Shown: positions 33,901 to 39,094, counted from the first letter of the stretch. The stretch is DNA of 64,000 nucleotides from Fasciolopsis buskii (GCA_008360955.1 LUCM01000206.1:1-64000); one strand, 5' to 3'. A program made the numbers and translations. Notes: a model not told the origin generated them from the letters alone.

Positions 33901-34930
33901 GAAACAGGAGTCGGTGTTCTATAGGTTGACACTCCAGAGATAAAGAAATCTGTATGGTGAGAAGATTGTTGTTAGCGATGACTAACTGCTTGTCTAACCG
34001 CAGTAGCAGCCGTTGTAACATTCGTTCCTAACATGTACACAAAAGACACGGTTAGATTTACTTTATTGGATACCATGGTTGCAATAGTAATATCAAAAGT
34101 TAGCTATCATACACGCATAAGAATGTGATATACTGCAACAGGAATAATTTTACACCTACGATTTCATGCAGATCAGCTATGCAACTATTAAAGCTTGTGA
34201 CTTCGTGCAGAAAAACTGCTTGGATAACTGTGCAGAAAAATACATGTAGATCATGTTTGTTATCCATTTACCACAGACCTCCGGTGGGTCACTCAGGAAC
34301 TTGTTCCAGTCTGCCTTCCGCAACCAGTCCTCAGTTAGTGGTCGTGTACCAAACAACCGCATGGAAATTCTTCACTCCACCGACCGTAACTCTGAAACTC
34401 CACCGGAAGCCAGCGGTGGTGTAGCTCCGCCAGCGCCATCAGATGAGCCTGATCTTGATGATGAATTGCAACTGGTTCATCATCTGGGCTCATCCATGCT
34501 CAGTCTGACCAGTTGGGATAGTGTTTCCACTTTAAATTGTCCGATACGCAACAAACCCGTCGATCGAATTCGGAATCGCACGCTGTTCGGCGCTTCTGGT
34601 CGTCAAAATGGCACGGGGAGTGCTGTCTGGGAAACGGCCAGCCATTTGGGTGTCAGCACTCATGAGGATATGCGGCGATCGTTTCGGCTCCCGGTCCGGC
34701 GACATTTGGCAGGTCTTGCAGGTGGTGATTCCGGATCAAGGAAGTTACAGAAAAAAACGAAAAAGTATAAACTGGGCGCCATGTCTCATTTGTTCCAACG
34801 TCCTTCTATTTCCAAAGAATCGCCCGTTACCGAGATAAGCACCGGAGAGGTACCTTCGATGGGTTCCTTGCATTCTCGTCCTTCCACGTCACGTCGCGAA
34901 AGCTTGCTTCGGGGTTTGTTCTCACGATAG
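2186..34930 (+). CDS. ECT2: ECT2/Pebble-type Rho guanine nucleotide exchange factor (17 coding exons)
   Basis: This gene encodes the cytokinesis RhoGEF that, in animals, is recruited by the centralspindlin complex through its BRCT repeats and activates RhoA at the division furrow with its DH-PH module. Exons: 2186-2263, 2302-2625, 6460-6684, 7890-8084, 9102-9789, 10417-10965, 13442-13597, 14680-14801, 18028-18228, 18558-18741, 19812-19972, 23619-23820, 25206-25492, 26380-26897, 31394-31598, 32408-33613, 34277-34930. All junction phases agree and total 5955 nt. Approximate residues are: BRCT0 9-105, BRCT1 118-199, BRCT2 216-370, hinge 371-740, DH 745-965, PH 975-1290, tail to 1984. At 1984 residues it is about twice the roughly 900 residues of vertebrate ECT2; the excess is in the hinge, two PH-loop insertions and the tail. 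All introns are GT-AG except intron 10 (GC-AG). The identity is very secure. The 5' end and the exact tail splicing are less so, because no transcript evidence is available here. Confidence 0.93.
2264..2301 (+). other. ECT2: 38-nt micro-intron (ECT2 intron 1)
   Basis: Starts GTTAGT, has a TCTAAT branch-like site near its middle, and ends TTGAAG. Removing it joins exon 1 to exon 2 in phase 0 and restores continuous similarity to ECT2 BRCT0. If retained, the exon 1 frame reaches TGA at 2297. Very short introns near gene 5' ends are a known trait of schistosomes and related trematodes. Confidence 0.82.
2302..2625 (+). CDS. ECT2: ECT2 exon 2 (BRCT0 and start of BRCT1)
   Basis: Codes 108 residues. 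FSDFDNFSDIHEL and RIMGYPAFVDC correspond to the second half of BRCT0, where the vertebrate protein has VVTDFQDSVF and RVIGPPVVLNC. AVVCITGFRDR opens BRCT1. Exon 2 ends at ATC before GTGAGT, phase 0. The open frame runs on for some 230 bases into intron 2 without similarity. Confidence 0.92.
3090..3600 (-). mobile_element. LINE 3' end fragment (minus)
   Basis: Read on the minus strand, frames give RLRCLGHLL, KKSRGG, RLRGWVPEDL and GIAPNREQ, the C-terminal landmarks of the LINE family seen at 15660-17330. The 3' tail at 3090-3180 shares the GCAGCCAACATA and GTCTCC blocks with that copy. A 141-codon frame here (3164-3589, minus) is in the wrong frame for the LINE protein over much of its length and is not a gene. 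Decayed. Confidence 0.65.
3755..3815. repeat. TA-rich microsatellite
   Basis: Irregular alternating TA/TG tract in intron 2, including ATATATATATATATT. It is comparable to the (TA)n tracts in intron 12. Confidence 0.8.
3990..5880 (-). mobile_element. Chimeric LINE retrotransposon copy 1 (minus)
   Basis: Decayed APE-type LINE on the minus strand. From 5' to 3' it has a 5' untranslated part (5880-5650, sharing GCGAGTATCGGGC with copy 3), the endonuclease N-terminus (CALRLQGSVGVRKDSS, about 5520), an internal loss of about 190 nt of endonuclease, the endonuclease C-terminus (YRWRGSLQ, TDHVLVLL), a linker, then the reverse transcriptase start (LAREDPMKS, LTPIRESN, QQAGFRSGRDC). Near 4175 the reverse transcriptase is joined to a second, diverged linker (LQLNNHRHKLQTCLA), so two copies are fused. 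The core from about 4330 to 5366 is virtually identical to 28541-29577 in inverted orientation. It is non-functional. Confidence 0.85.
6460..6684 (+). CDS. ECT2: ECT2 exon 3 (BRCT1)
   Basis: Codes 75 residues: LATMVNWMGGSVRR, TTTHLVAYRC and SWVEAAWERR match BRCT1 strands 2-4, including the conserved Gly-Gly turn, THLVA core and Trp of the last helix. The acceptor is TATAG at 6459 and the donor GTAAGT at 6685, both phase 0. Confidence 0.92.
7160..7260 (+). mobile_element. tRNA-derived SINE fragment in intron 3
   Basis: Carries GGTGGTCAAGTGAATTAAAC (A-box side) and AGGTCTAAATCCC (B-box side) with tRNA-like spacing. The layout and words resemble the minus-strand SINE at 35565-35802 (GGTAGCTAAGTGGATTAAGC). 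The rest of intron 3 (6685-7889) shows nothing I can name. Confidence 0.5.
7890..8084 (+). CDS. ECT2: ECT2 exon 4 (BRCT2, first half)
   Basis: Codes 65 residues. ICLAFVGFSPGSEEL aligns with the vertebrate BRCT2 start (CILSFLGFSDEEK) and KRLTHVVVTDS with its second strand. The acceptor is TGTCTAG at 7889 and the donor GTGAGT at 8085, both phase 0. Confidence 0.93.
8085..9101 (+). other. ECT2: ECT2 intron 4, no further feature
   Basis: T-rich intron with a few short frames of no recognisable similarity. No repeat was recognised. Confidence 0.7.
9102..9789 (+). CDS. ECT2: ECT2 exon 5 (BRCT2 end and acidic/Ser-rich hinge)
   Basis: Codes 229 residues. After a Ser-rich insertion of about 35 residues, VPVLRLEWFWLSLQ supplies the conserved BRCT2 tryptophan helix (vertebrate YVVKQEWFWGSIQ), then EPYLYVAG. 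The remainder is a polar Ser/Thr/Pro/Glu hinge with several SP or TP sites (for example GQTPMSPEF) typical of mitotic kinase targets. It ends in phase 1 at G before GTAAGC. Confidence 0.9.
9790..10416 (+). other. ECT2: ECT2 intron 5, no further feature
   Basis: Phase-1 intron starting GTAAGC and ending CTTGCTTCAG. No repeat or conserved frame was recognised. Confidence 0.75.
10417..10965 (+). CDS. ECT2: ECT2 exon 6 (Ser/Thr-rich hinge)
   Basis: Codes about 183 residues with no BRCT or DH similarity: a low-complexity segment rich in Ser, Thr, Gly and Asn (for example RRSFGRISGHL, SANSSHSN). It enters and leaves in phase 1, which fits exon 5 upstream and exon 7 downstream. The vertebrate protein has a much shorter S-loop hinge here. 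The call rests on reading-frame continuity and position. Confidence 0.75.
11906..12283 (-). other. Unidentified 125-codon open frame inside intron 6
   Basis: An uninterrupted minus-strand frame with a compositionally normal protein, including RNKLSKFAAQRFNQIGSQ near its end and FCQFLIHIDDV near its start. I do not recognise the family. It may be a remnant of a mobile element, since neighbouring intron sequence is LINE-derived, or chance. No promoter or splice structure supports an independent gene. Confidence 0.3.
12600..13110 (+). mobile_element. LINE reverse transcriptase fragment (plus)
   Basis: The frames show SPSSEMEILSEVGFLKRNK followed by a GPGELLSNFFKDGGE block. These are the conserved start of the reverse transcriptase domain in this LINE class (usually LKR.KAPGPD..P..LFKDGG). 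Downstream pieces near 12860-13060 resemble the following fingers segment in shifted frames. Decayed and 5'/3' truncated. Confidence 0.7.
13442..13597 (+). CDS. ECT2: ECT2 exon 7 (hinge before DH)
   Basis: Codes 52 residues (TQTSTPSSGKHKST, ARKSRTPASDLISGG). The frame is phase 1 at both ends: acceptor GCATAG at 13441, donor GTAAGC at 13598. The content is Ser/Thr/Lys-rich with a TP site, like the vertebrate S-loop just before the DH domain. Exon 6 could be joined to exon 8 without it in the same phase, so alternative skipping is possible. Confidence 0.72.
13598..14679 (+). other. ECT2: ECT2 intron 7, no further feature
   Basis: A 102-codon frame at 14292-14600 has no recognisable similarity and is not called a gene. 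No repeat was recognised. Confidence 0.6.
14680..14801 (+). CDS. ECT2: ECT2 exon 8 (start of DH domain)
   Basis: Codes about 41 residues ending FFVTERNYVDILRYLYRVA, matching the first DH helix (CR1) of ECT2 (LYQTESNYVNILATI). The acceptor CCCCAG at 14679 gives phase 1 and the donor GTATGT at 14802 phase 0. Confidence 0.93.
14802..18027 (+). other. ECT2: ECT2 intron 8
   Basis: A 3.2-kb intron whose central part is a minus-strand LINE (15660-17330). The flanks 14810-15650 and 17400-18020 show nothing recognisable. Confidence 0.8.
15660..17330 (-). mobile_element. LINE copy 3, internally deleted (minus)
   Basis: On the minus strand it has a 5' untranslated part (about 17330-17075), the endonuclease N-terminus (NLGSFNVRTLMQAG, IDVCCVSET), GVGIVLSEKAEAALLDW, ISAYAATDCSADM and VVLASDLNAQV, then RTDNRERLLQF. 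At about 16390 it jumps directly into the post-RT C-terminus (VYCAAVRSVLLYGCETW, RCLRSMARIGW, LGHVLRVTN), so the whole reverse transcriptase is missing. The 3' tail runs to about 15660 and ends in GATGATAATGACT, an RTE-like short-repeat tail. Several frames are still open, suggesting a fairly young copy. Confidence 0.85.
18028..18228 (+). CDS. ECT2: ECT2 exon 9 (DH domain)
   Basis: Codes 67 residues: DEEQPGGPILPRQEADFVF matches the vertebrate EEGQRGGPILAPEEIKTIF, followed by FELHERLQPKLNELETNW and RIGDVLQKSLLDEM (vertebrate SIGDIFLKYSKDL). The acceptor is GCGTAG and the donor GTGAGT, both phase 0. There is no ATG near its start, so simple frame scans starting from ATG would miss it. Confidence 0.94.
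18558..18741 (+). CDS. ECT2: ECT2 exon 10 (DH domain, CR3)
   Basis: Codes 61 residues including FPRFLAFMRQVER and GRQSLAALLVRPVQRLP, the most conserved DH helix (vertebrate GRQSLVELLIRPVQRLP) that contacts the Rho switch regions. It ends ATG GAA G in phase 1, followed by GCAAGT, a GC donor. Joining to exon 11 gives a Gly codon and keeps the alignment to ECT2 gap-free. Confidence 0.94.
18742..19811 (+). other. ECT2: ECT2 intron 10, GC-AG type
   Basis: Begins GCAAGT and ends GCTGAAG. No GT donor nearby preserves both frame and similarity. It contains a LINE endonuclease fragment (19290-19580). Confidence 0.85.
19290..19580 (+). mobile_element. LINE endonuclease N-terminal fragment
   Basis: Frames read PACALGTLAIDIWCIQETDIQD, the N-terminal endonuclease block with its catalytic Glu (QET), then LSGDPDAS, GVGVV and TTLLDWMPVDSGMC. 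The words fit the LINE class of 41270-41930 more than copies 1-3. It is a 5'-end fragment interrupted by stops. Confidence 0.7.
19812..19972 (+). CDS. ECT2: ECT2 exon 11 (end of DH domain)
   Basis: Codes about 54 residues: IAKFTPKSHADYAAV, GINELLTNINDRLRRNE and LYHEIGGAP align without gaps to the last DH helix and DH-PH linker of ECT2 (ALLLNDLKKHTADENPD..., HINEDKRKTE, YEVDGCP). Phase 1 in, phase 0 out (GTAAGT at 19973). Confidence 0.93.
20165..22325 (-). mobile_element. LINE copy 4, old and heavily decayed (minus)
   Basis: From 5' to 3' on the minus strand: endonuclease (LYVVLAYALQ, EKLSAAKACLTGRY, near 22200), linker, reverse transcriptase palm (VMDGVIEVGLGLQDVGVEL, near 21200) with NADY in place of the usual YADD box at about 21113-21123, then the C-terminus (RLPYRALL, FRGWSPKDPL, KDMAANREQ) near 20400-20630. 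The tail ends at about 20165 in ATGATGAAAATGATGATGAA, a clear GAT/TGA repeat tail. Many stops and frameshifts. It is the most diverged long copy in the window. Confidence 0.8.
21833..21925 (-). mobile_element. SINE 3' part inserted in LINE copy 4
   Basis: Shares GGGTCCACT, GGACCGGC, GGAACCACATAAG and TCTCATTA blocks with the SINE at 35565-35802, in the same orientation. No tRNA-like head is present, so it is truncated. Confidence 0.6.
23619..23820 (+). CDS. ECT2: ECT2 exon 12 (PH domain start)
   Basis: Codes 67 residues: MLSSSRSLISRLNVFELG and VTLFLLTDCLEVARPRKRH correspond to the vertebrate LLSSHRSLVQRVETISLG and VTLFLFNDCLEIARKRHK of the first PH strands. The acceptor is TTCCCCAG (phase 0); it leaves in phase 1 before GTTTGT. 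Confidence 0.93.
23870..24227 (+). repeat. Direct repeat, left copy (intron 12)
   Basis: About 358 bases repeated exactly at 24597-24954 with a constant offset of 727 and no indel seen. The right copy starts one base after the single N of the window. Both end in a (TA)n tract. See the finding on a probable assembly duplication. Confidence 0.85.
24056..24595. repeat. Long inverted repeat with (TA)n and Penelope-type end sequence
   Basis: The left arm 24056-24205 and right arm about 24447-24595 are reverse complements, including CAGCAGGATGGCATTGG and CACCAATCGAGGTGACTTCG. Between them lies a 240-base centre with (TA)n tracts and an 80-base motif (24345-24423) that recurs at 26161-26235 and at the 3' end of the Penelope-like element near 37546-37633. 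Inverted, TA-flanked terminal structures are common for Penelope-like insertions. Confidence 0.7.
24597..24954 (+). repeat. Direct repeat, right copy (intron 12)
   Basis: Exact repeat of 23870-24227, beginning right after the undetermined base at 24596. It continues into ACCATGTATCATTGATTTC, which looks like the real downstream intron sequence. Confidence 0.85.
25206..25492 (+). CDS. ECT2: ECT2 exon 13 (PH loop insertion and strand)
   Basis: Codes about 95 residues. The first 70 or so are a Ser/Thr/Gly-rich insertion (TSSSLPTVDST, GSGASGASTMN) not present in vertebrate ECT2. Then FKHLYLLKLHEIKR matches the PH strand LKHIHLMPLSQIKK. Acceptor TTTCAG at 25205 in phase 1, donor GTATGT in phase 0. 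Confidence 0.9.
26120..26260 (-). mobile_element. Penelope-type end fragment (intron 13)
   Basis: Minus-strand copy of the 80-base motif (GACCGGTTTTGCGG, GTTTGCGTACCCGG, CTGTCCAAACA) also found at 24345-24423 and 37546-37633. Because the last of these lies just downstream of a Penelope-like GIY-YIG domain, the motif is probably part of the terminal region of that element. Confidence 0.5.
26380..26897 (+). CDS. ECT2: ECT2 exon 14 (PH domain end, Ala- and Asn/Thr-rich insertion)
   Basis: Codes about 172 residues: INFDTASPDRAAFGLVVR (vertebrate VLDIRETEDCHNAFALLVR), then an Ala-rich stretch with a seven-Ala run and a Thr/Ser/Asn-rich loop of about 70 residues. The last PH helix KRVFLNKLCHHIIQ and DLEQVFNATAVALKS follow (vertebrate ENWLKMLCRHVAN, DSTLSRASRAIKK). 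Acceptor CCCGTAG in phase 0, donor GTGAGT in phase 2. Confidence 0.92.
27310..27620 (-). mobile_element. LINE fragment of a different clade (CR1/Jockey-like C-terminus, minus)
   Basis: The minus frame reads LPDRVQRKIIRLIGD and then a stretch with FYQQYSNLCPS. This matches the post-RT region of Jockey/CR1-type LINEs, usually written as LD.VQ+KA+RLI followed by LFYRYY.G.CS. It has no similarity to copies 1-4. Confidence 0.6.
27780..30890 (+). mobile_element. LINE copy 2, nearly complete but inactive (plus)
   Basis: A 3.1-kb APE-type non-LTR retrotransposon on the same strand as the gene. Order: endonuclease (IDVCCLSETG at 28000, GVGIVLSEKAEAALLDW, DEFYDNLVTLVRK, VVLASDLNAQV, RTDNGERLLQY, YRWRGSLQNC, ETDHVLVLL), linker, reverse transcriptase (KATCPDKILQVLFKLARED, GCPISPFLFNFVMDE, YADDVV at 30032-30049), and C-terminus (VYCAAVRSVLL, RCLRRMARIGW). 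An extra base just after the YADD box and several stops break the frame, so it cannot encode an active protein. Its 28541-29577 part is almost identical to copy 1 in intron 2. Confidence 0.9.
31394..31598 (+). CDS. ECT2: ECT2 exon 15 (basic start of C-terminal tail)
   Basis: Codes about 68 residues. The start (FGRQLTRNISIKTSRRL, SAKRN) aligns with the vertebrate basic segment SKKVTRAFSFSKTPKRAL just after the PH domain. The remainder is Pro/Ser-rich. Phase 2 in after CCAAAG, phase 0 out before GTAAGT. Confidence 0.9.
31599..32407 (+). other. ECT2: ECT2 intron 15, no further feature
   Basis: GTAAGT to CATGAAG, phase 0. No repeat or conserved frame was recognised. Confidence 0.75.
32408..33613 (+). 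CDS. ECT2: ECT2 exon 16 (long Ser/Arg-rich tail)
   Basis: Codes 402 residues without a recognised domain: an acidic patch (FEDYTDDDPDLD), Ser/Thr/Leu/Arg repeats (TSLRSLRTATTSRSSLS), a basic KNFRRSIAG segment and an Ala run. I placed the acceptor at 32407 because it is the one near the frame start that keeps phase 0. The donor GTGAGT at 33614 is clear. The composition is coding-like, and the exon is linked to ECT2 by phase and by lack of any other gene start. Confidence 0.82.
33614..34276 (+). other. ECT2: ECT2 intron 16, no further feature
   Basis: GTGAGT to ACCACAG, phase 0. No repeat was recognised. Confidence 0.75.
34277..34930 (+). CDS. ECT2: ECT2 exon 17 (C-terminus and stop)
   Basis: Codes the last 217 residues and a TAG stop. 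Features are acidic DEPDLDDELQL, a strongly basic RKLQKKTKKYKLG cluster that could bind acidic lipid or act as a nuclear signal, and a Ser/Arg-rich end (SRRESLLRGLFSR). Vertebrate ECT2 also ends in a Ser/Arg-rich tail, though far shorter. The acceptor is TACCACAG. Confidence 0.85.
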   Translation, partial: TSGGSLRNLFQSAFRNQSSVSGRVPNNRMEILHSTDRNSETPPEASGGVAPPAPSDEPDLDDELQLVHHLGSSMLSLTSWDSVSTLNCPIRNKPVDRIRNRTLFGASGRQNGTGSAVWETASHLGVSTHEDMRRSFRLPVRRHLAGLAGGDSGSRKLQKKTKKYKLGAMSHLFQRPSISKESPVTEISTGEVPSMGSLHSRPSTSRRESLLRGLFSR

Positions 34931-35560
34931 GAACTGCTGATTGGCGCCATTTTTTCTGGCATTGTATTATCTTTTTTGAACTCCTGCCAATTGTCAATAC
35001 TCCTTCGATTTGCTTTATCCGACTTCGCTTTACCTGTAATTAACGATGGATTATTGTTTGTTCTCCACGACTGTTCTCGCTCCGTGGTATTCCTCAGCAA
35101 GTCCACGCTTCTGACAATCATAATTTGCACGATGAACTATTTGCCTCAGATCCACAGTATATCTTTGTTTTATTATCCACCAGTTAACAAATCTGTATTG
35201 TATAGTGCTGTCCAGAGAGAGATAATACATTTTTCAGGCTTCTGTTTTCGAGACAATTAGAAATTTTGCGGATTGGTTTCTTCATCACCTTTTATTGGGT
35301 GTTTTCTTAGGAGGATAGAGTAGCCTCCTCGCTCGTCATGCAGGAACGTATTTGGTTTCCACTGCGAATGTTATAATGCCAATAACTGCATTGGTTGCGA
35401 TATCTATGAACAACTTTATGATATCGATATTATAATATCCCCGGTAAAAACAGCGCATCTTCTATAGATTTTTTGATCCACTCTACGCGTTATCTGGTTT
35501 GTACTGGAAGATTGTGTCTTGCACTATCCCCACCACATCTAATGCCGTGCCTCATGCATC
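34931..35560 (+). other. Region downstream of ECT2 stop; no canonical polyadenylation signal
   Basis: No AATAAA or ATTAAA occurs in these 630 bases. An AATACA variant at 35224-35229 followed by a T-rich stretch is a weak candidate. The first AATAAA (35561-35566) lies at the edge of a SINE. Confidence 0.5.
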
Positions 35561-35564
35561 AATA

Positions 35565-35802
35565 AAATGGAAGGGGCGTGCTCCATACCCATGTGGGTCC
35601 ACTGCAGGGGGTGGGGGTACCGGCGGCCACGACACCGAAACATTGGATAACATAGAACCACATAAGGTCTCATTAGATCTAGTGTTGCAAGGAGCCCGGT
35701 GACAGTGATTTGCCGTCTGCCATCTGACCGGCAAATTTGGGATCTGAACCTCTGACTTTTTTGATGGCAAGCGCTTAATCCACTTAGCTACCGCCGACCA
35801 GC
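35565..35802 (-). mobile_element. tRNA-derived SINE (minus)
   Basis: The minus strand shows an A box TAGCTAAGTGG (35780-35790) and a B box GGTTCAGATCC (35740-35750), then a family-specific body containing GACCTTATGTGGTT and GGTACCCCCACCCCC. The same body is found at 51541-51712 and 21833-21925, so this is a repeated family and the most complete member here. Confidence 0.75.
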
Positions 35803-35829
35803 AGATTCTAAATACCTGTGGCCCTGTTA

Positions 35830-37640
35830 TTCAGAAGATAACAAGACAGCCTCAAAAACATTTGGGCTTGCTGACTCCGTGAGAGAATTGAGTATGAAAA
35901 GACAAAGAATGCTTTCTTTAGACGTCACCACTCGTTTCACCAGCGTCCCGATCACGGAAACAATGGAATACCTCTGTGACTACATCGGAACCAGTGGCTT
36001 AGCGACAAGTCTTCCGACAATAGACTTGAAACAACTATTGTTCTTTTGTACCTGTAACGTCCAGTTTAAATTTTCTAACCAAATTTGCCGCCAATAGGAC
36101 GACGCAGCAACAGGGTCCCCATTCGGTCCATTACCAGCCGACATTTTCATGGAAAAGCTGGAACGTGTGGGCTCCTCAAATCATCAGTACAAACGGCCGG
36201 CAATGTTCAAGCGGAGAAGGCTGTGGCGTTTGCACGTGAAGGTCGCGGGCTCAAATCCGCCCACCGCCGGTAAACTTCCCCACTTGGAAGCCCTCTGTTG
36301 GTCGCAGCCCCCTTCCTGGAAAATGATGTACATTGTTATTCCATTAATAAAGGAAGTAAAAGATATAAAGATAAAAGCCCCACTTATACAGCTGTTGCGT
36401 GGGTGACATCATCTGTGTACTGAAACCCTCGACGACAACTAATCAACTCGGCTGACGCAAATGTGAAATGCACAACAGAGAGAGACATACAATTAAGTCA
36501 ACCAGAAGACGGCTCAATTCGGCGATCAGTACACAGGAAAGCCATATTGGATTAACAGTACGTCAAATTTTCTTAACTTTGTAACTCTTGATGTGAAGAG
36601 GGATTTAATTAAACGTCTCATAGCCAGAACGAATATACTCAGAGGGTACTCTTGAAGCAGAACTGCAGACGATAAGAAGAGTTTCACTAAAAATGGCTTC
36701 CCAAGTCGATTAATTGATGACATATTGGTGACAGAAAAGGAAGTTCCCAAGAGAGTAACGGTGGAGAGAAAGTCAGTATACATATCTCTGCCATTCAAAG
36801 GTGACACACTAGCAGAGATATCATAACGAAGACTGACTAGCGCTATCAATAAGACATTTTGCGCAGCCAAGCTCCGAATCCTGTTCATATTCCGCCCTGT
36901 GGTGTCATTACGGTTGAAAGGAAAGGTTCCTGATTCTTCAGCCTCGTTTTGTGTTTATTTATTCACATTTTCCTGTGAGACAATGTTCAACGGCTGCACG
37001 ACTAGGCGCTTGTCTGAACACATCTGTGGGCACCACCCGGCATGGCTGGGCACTGGAACAATAAAGTCACTTAATAGCGCAGTCGTTGCACACCTAGCGC
37101 AGACAAACCATACTGCGAATGTGACGCAAGTTTCCGGGATCCTGTACAAGGTTAGGGGGCAACAGTCTAGGTTGCCGAAGTGTCGCCTCTTGAGCACTGT
37201 GGAAGCTGTCGCGATCCGTCTTCACAGTCCACCGCTGTACCCTCAAAAACAATTGGTGGTTGCCCTTCAACTTCCCTGGCCTACCATCCGTCCCAATGCA
37301 AACCCAAGACAACAAAATAATTAACAGCACATTCTTGTGTATTCAGGTTATGCATGTAACACCACAACTTTTCTCACTCATATTTTATCTGACTAAGAAA
37401 AATTCTTCCTATTGTATAATGATGTAATGGCATGTACAAATCACTTAAAACGAGCATGCTCGCCAACTTGTGTTTTCTCAGTGTACTCAAACAAACCTTA
37501 GTAACGGTTTTTCTTCTCAGTAGTATATTTCGCACAGGGATAGATGAACAAAATTTCCCTGAAAGCACACGACCGGTTTCACGGTTATTGCCGCTCCTCA
37601 GGGATGCGTAACCGGTATTCTTCTATCAAACCATCCCTAT
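35830..37640 (+). mobile_element. Penelope-like element, inactive, with inserted SINE
   Basis: Plus-strand remnants in order: reverse transcriptase (MLSLDVTTRFTSVPITET at 35910, LKQLLFFCTCNVQFKF, GSPFGPLPADIFMEKLE at 36115), then a SINE (36185-36385). The catalytic region follows with CVGD where YVDD is expected (36396-36407), followed by IICVLKPSTTT. Next comes the thumb/linker (VYISLPFKGDTLAEIS, INKTFCAAKLRILF) and a GIY-YIG endonuclease remnant (FTFSCETMFNGCTTRRLSEHICGHHPAWL at 36960-37048, catalytic Tyr-Ile replaced by Phe-Asn). A terminal 80-base motif lies at 37546-37633. A TAG interrupts the RT at 36094. Dead copy. Confidence 0.88.
36185..36385 (+). mobile_element. tRNA-derived SINE inside the Penelope-like RT
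   Basis: GTTCAAGCGGAGAAGGC (A-box side) and GGGCTCAAATCCGCC (B-box side) lie at tRNA-like spacing, ending in an A-rich AATAAAGGAAGTAAAAGATA stretch. It interrupts the element exactly between the ADIFMEKLE block and the mutated YVDD box. Confidence 0.6.
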
Positions 37641-37786
37641 ACTAGTGCGTTCCTTTCTTAGTTTCTCACTAAAATCTTATTTAAACCATTAGGATCGTGA
37701 ATGGATGGTAAGTCCATTTTGAAAATCACATGGTGATTGGTTGGGTCGCTTTCATCAATTAGGCAAGGCTAACCAGTCCCGATATT

Positions 37787-37905
37787 ATCGGAATTAGACT
37801 AATGCCACGATGACTGTCACAGCCATTCTGTGTGTCCTTGAAGATGGGTACAATCAGTGACTCACCCTACGGTAACGGAATCCGTTCCTCGTTCCAAGTA
37901 TCAGG
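37787..37905 (-). mobile_element. LINE reverse transcriptase fragment (minus)
   Basis: Minus frame: TWNEERIPLP, ESLIVPIFKDTQNGCDSHRGISLIPI. It is the same RT segment as 29430-29545 of copy 2, but preserves the IFKD and HRGISL motifs better. About 119 bases, truncated at both ends. Confidence 0.75.
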
Positions 37906-38370
37906 GACGCTTTAAAATTGGTCGTTTTCTTGACGCTGTTTTGGTCACCCAATCCGGCTTTTGCTGCGGCTGTTTCGAGAAGTCAGTCGGTATTGATTTA
38001 ACCTATTCATGGTTCTTAAATGATTGATAACTGAAGCGCTGTTGATTCTGGTCGACCAATATGCACTACCAGTCATTCCATGCAGTAGCTCCTTGAGGTT
38101 TTGAGGGGAAGATTGGAATTTGAGACCACTCTTTTGGGTAACTTTATTGTTTCGAAAGTGTTTTCGCAGTTATCCACTTCTACCTCGTTCGGAAGGTTTA
38201 TTTCTTATCATTCTTTCTTAACATTGGTAAATATTGGATCGAAACTCAAAATTTGAGTATTTTACGTTCGCGTCCCAGACTTAGTTGGTTATGGATAAAG
38301 ATTCAATCGAGGAACATCACCGTTGTAACAATGTCAAAAAGAGATGAAGTCAGATTTTCTAGATCATTGT
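37906..38370. other. No recognisable feature
   Basis: Only short frames without similarity. Confidence 0.5.
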
Positions 38371-38374
38371 GTCA

Positions 38375-38525
38375 GCCTTACTCTTGGGCAACATCGTACG
38401 CGCGTTTCTACCTCACTAGAGCCCATCAGTGATACATACCCATAATCGAACCAGGGTTCGAAATCAGACTTTCCAAATAGAAAGTGCCAGTGCATCCATC
38501 ACCACCTCCCCCTGCTCCAGGTTAA
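38375..38525 (-). repeat. Dispersed repeat family 2 (SINE-like, minus)
   Basis: The reverse complement shares long blocks with 39168-39345, for example GGTGATGGATGCACTGGCA, ATTTCGAACC and GGTTCGATT. The tRNA B-box-like GGTTCGATT/TTCGAACC words suggest a tRNA-related SINE distinct from the 35565 family. Confidence 0.65.
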
Positions 38526-38589
38526 TCAGAATTGCCGAATGAAGTTTGTGCTGATGCTCTCTTTGATGGCAGTCAGCAGTGCCTGATAT

Positions 38590-38885
38590 CTTCGAAGAGA
38601 GGCGGCACCTGGCTCGTTAACTCCAGCGGAATGTTTCCCACCAAATCACGTCTTTTCCACTGTATGGGCAGGTGTTCCAACTAGCGTGCTTTGCGTAGCC
38701 GGAATGAAGAAGTTGACAACAGCAGAACCATGAACTCCCGTGCACCCAAGGCAAACCTGTCCAAACGACTAGGCTTCCACGATCTGAGGGCGGTAGCGTG
38801 CGAACACAGTTCACGAAACTCCACCAGTTGATGCTATGCAAACACCCGTTGTGCGATAACTCTGACTGGTCACAAACCATCAGCT
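38590..38885 (-). repeat. Dispersed repeat family 3
   Basis: Shares ordered blocks with 58840-59085, including CCCAAGG.AAAC.TGT..AAACGA, CACCAGTTGATG and a TC..CTTGTAT end. No coding capacity was recognised. An 87-codon minus frame here is probably chance. Confidence 0.5.
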
Positions 38886-39094
38886 TGTATTGCTGCTCTT
38901 TATCCCCGAAACCCGTGTAACAAAATGGGTATTAGTCTGAACAGATAATCAATTTGTATCGAACGGAAAACATTGAAACACTACTGGCAAGTAACTGTGG
39001 AATATGTATGGACAGCCAATGCGGAATAGGTGAATGTAGTCATTTGTCTATTCTGTAGAAGGGACGCTATTCGGTGGGAAAAATTCCGCTGTAG

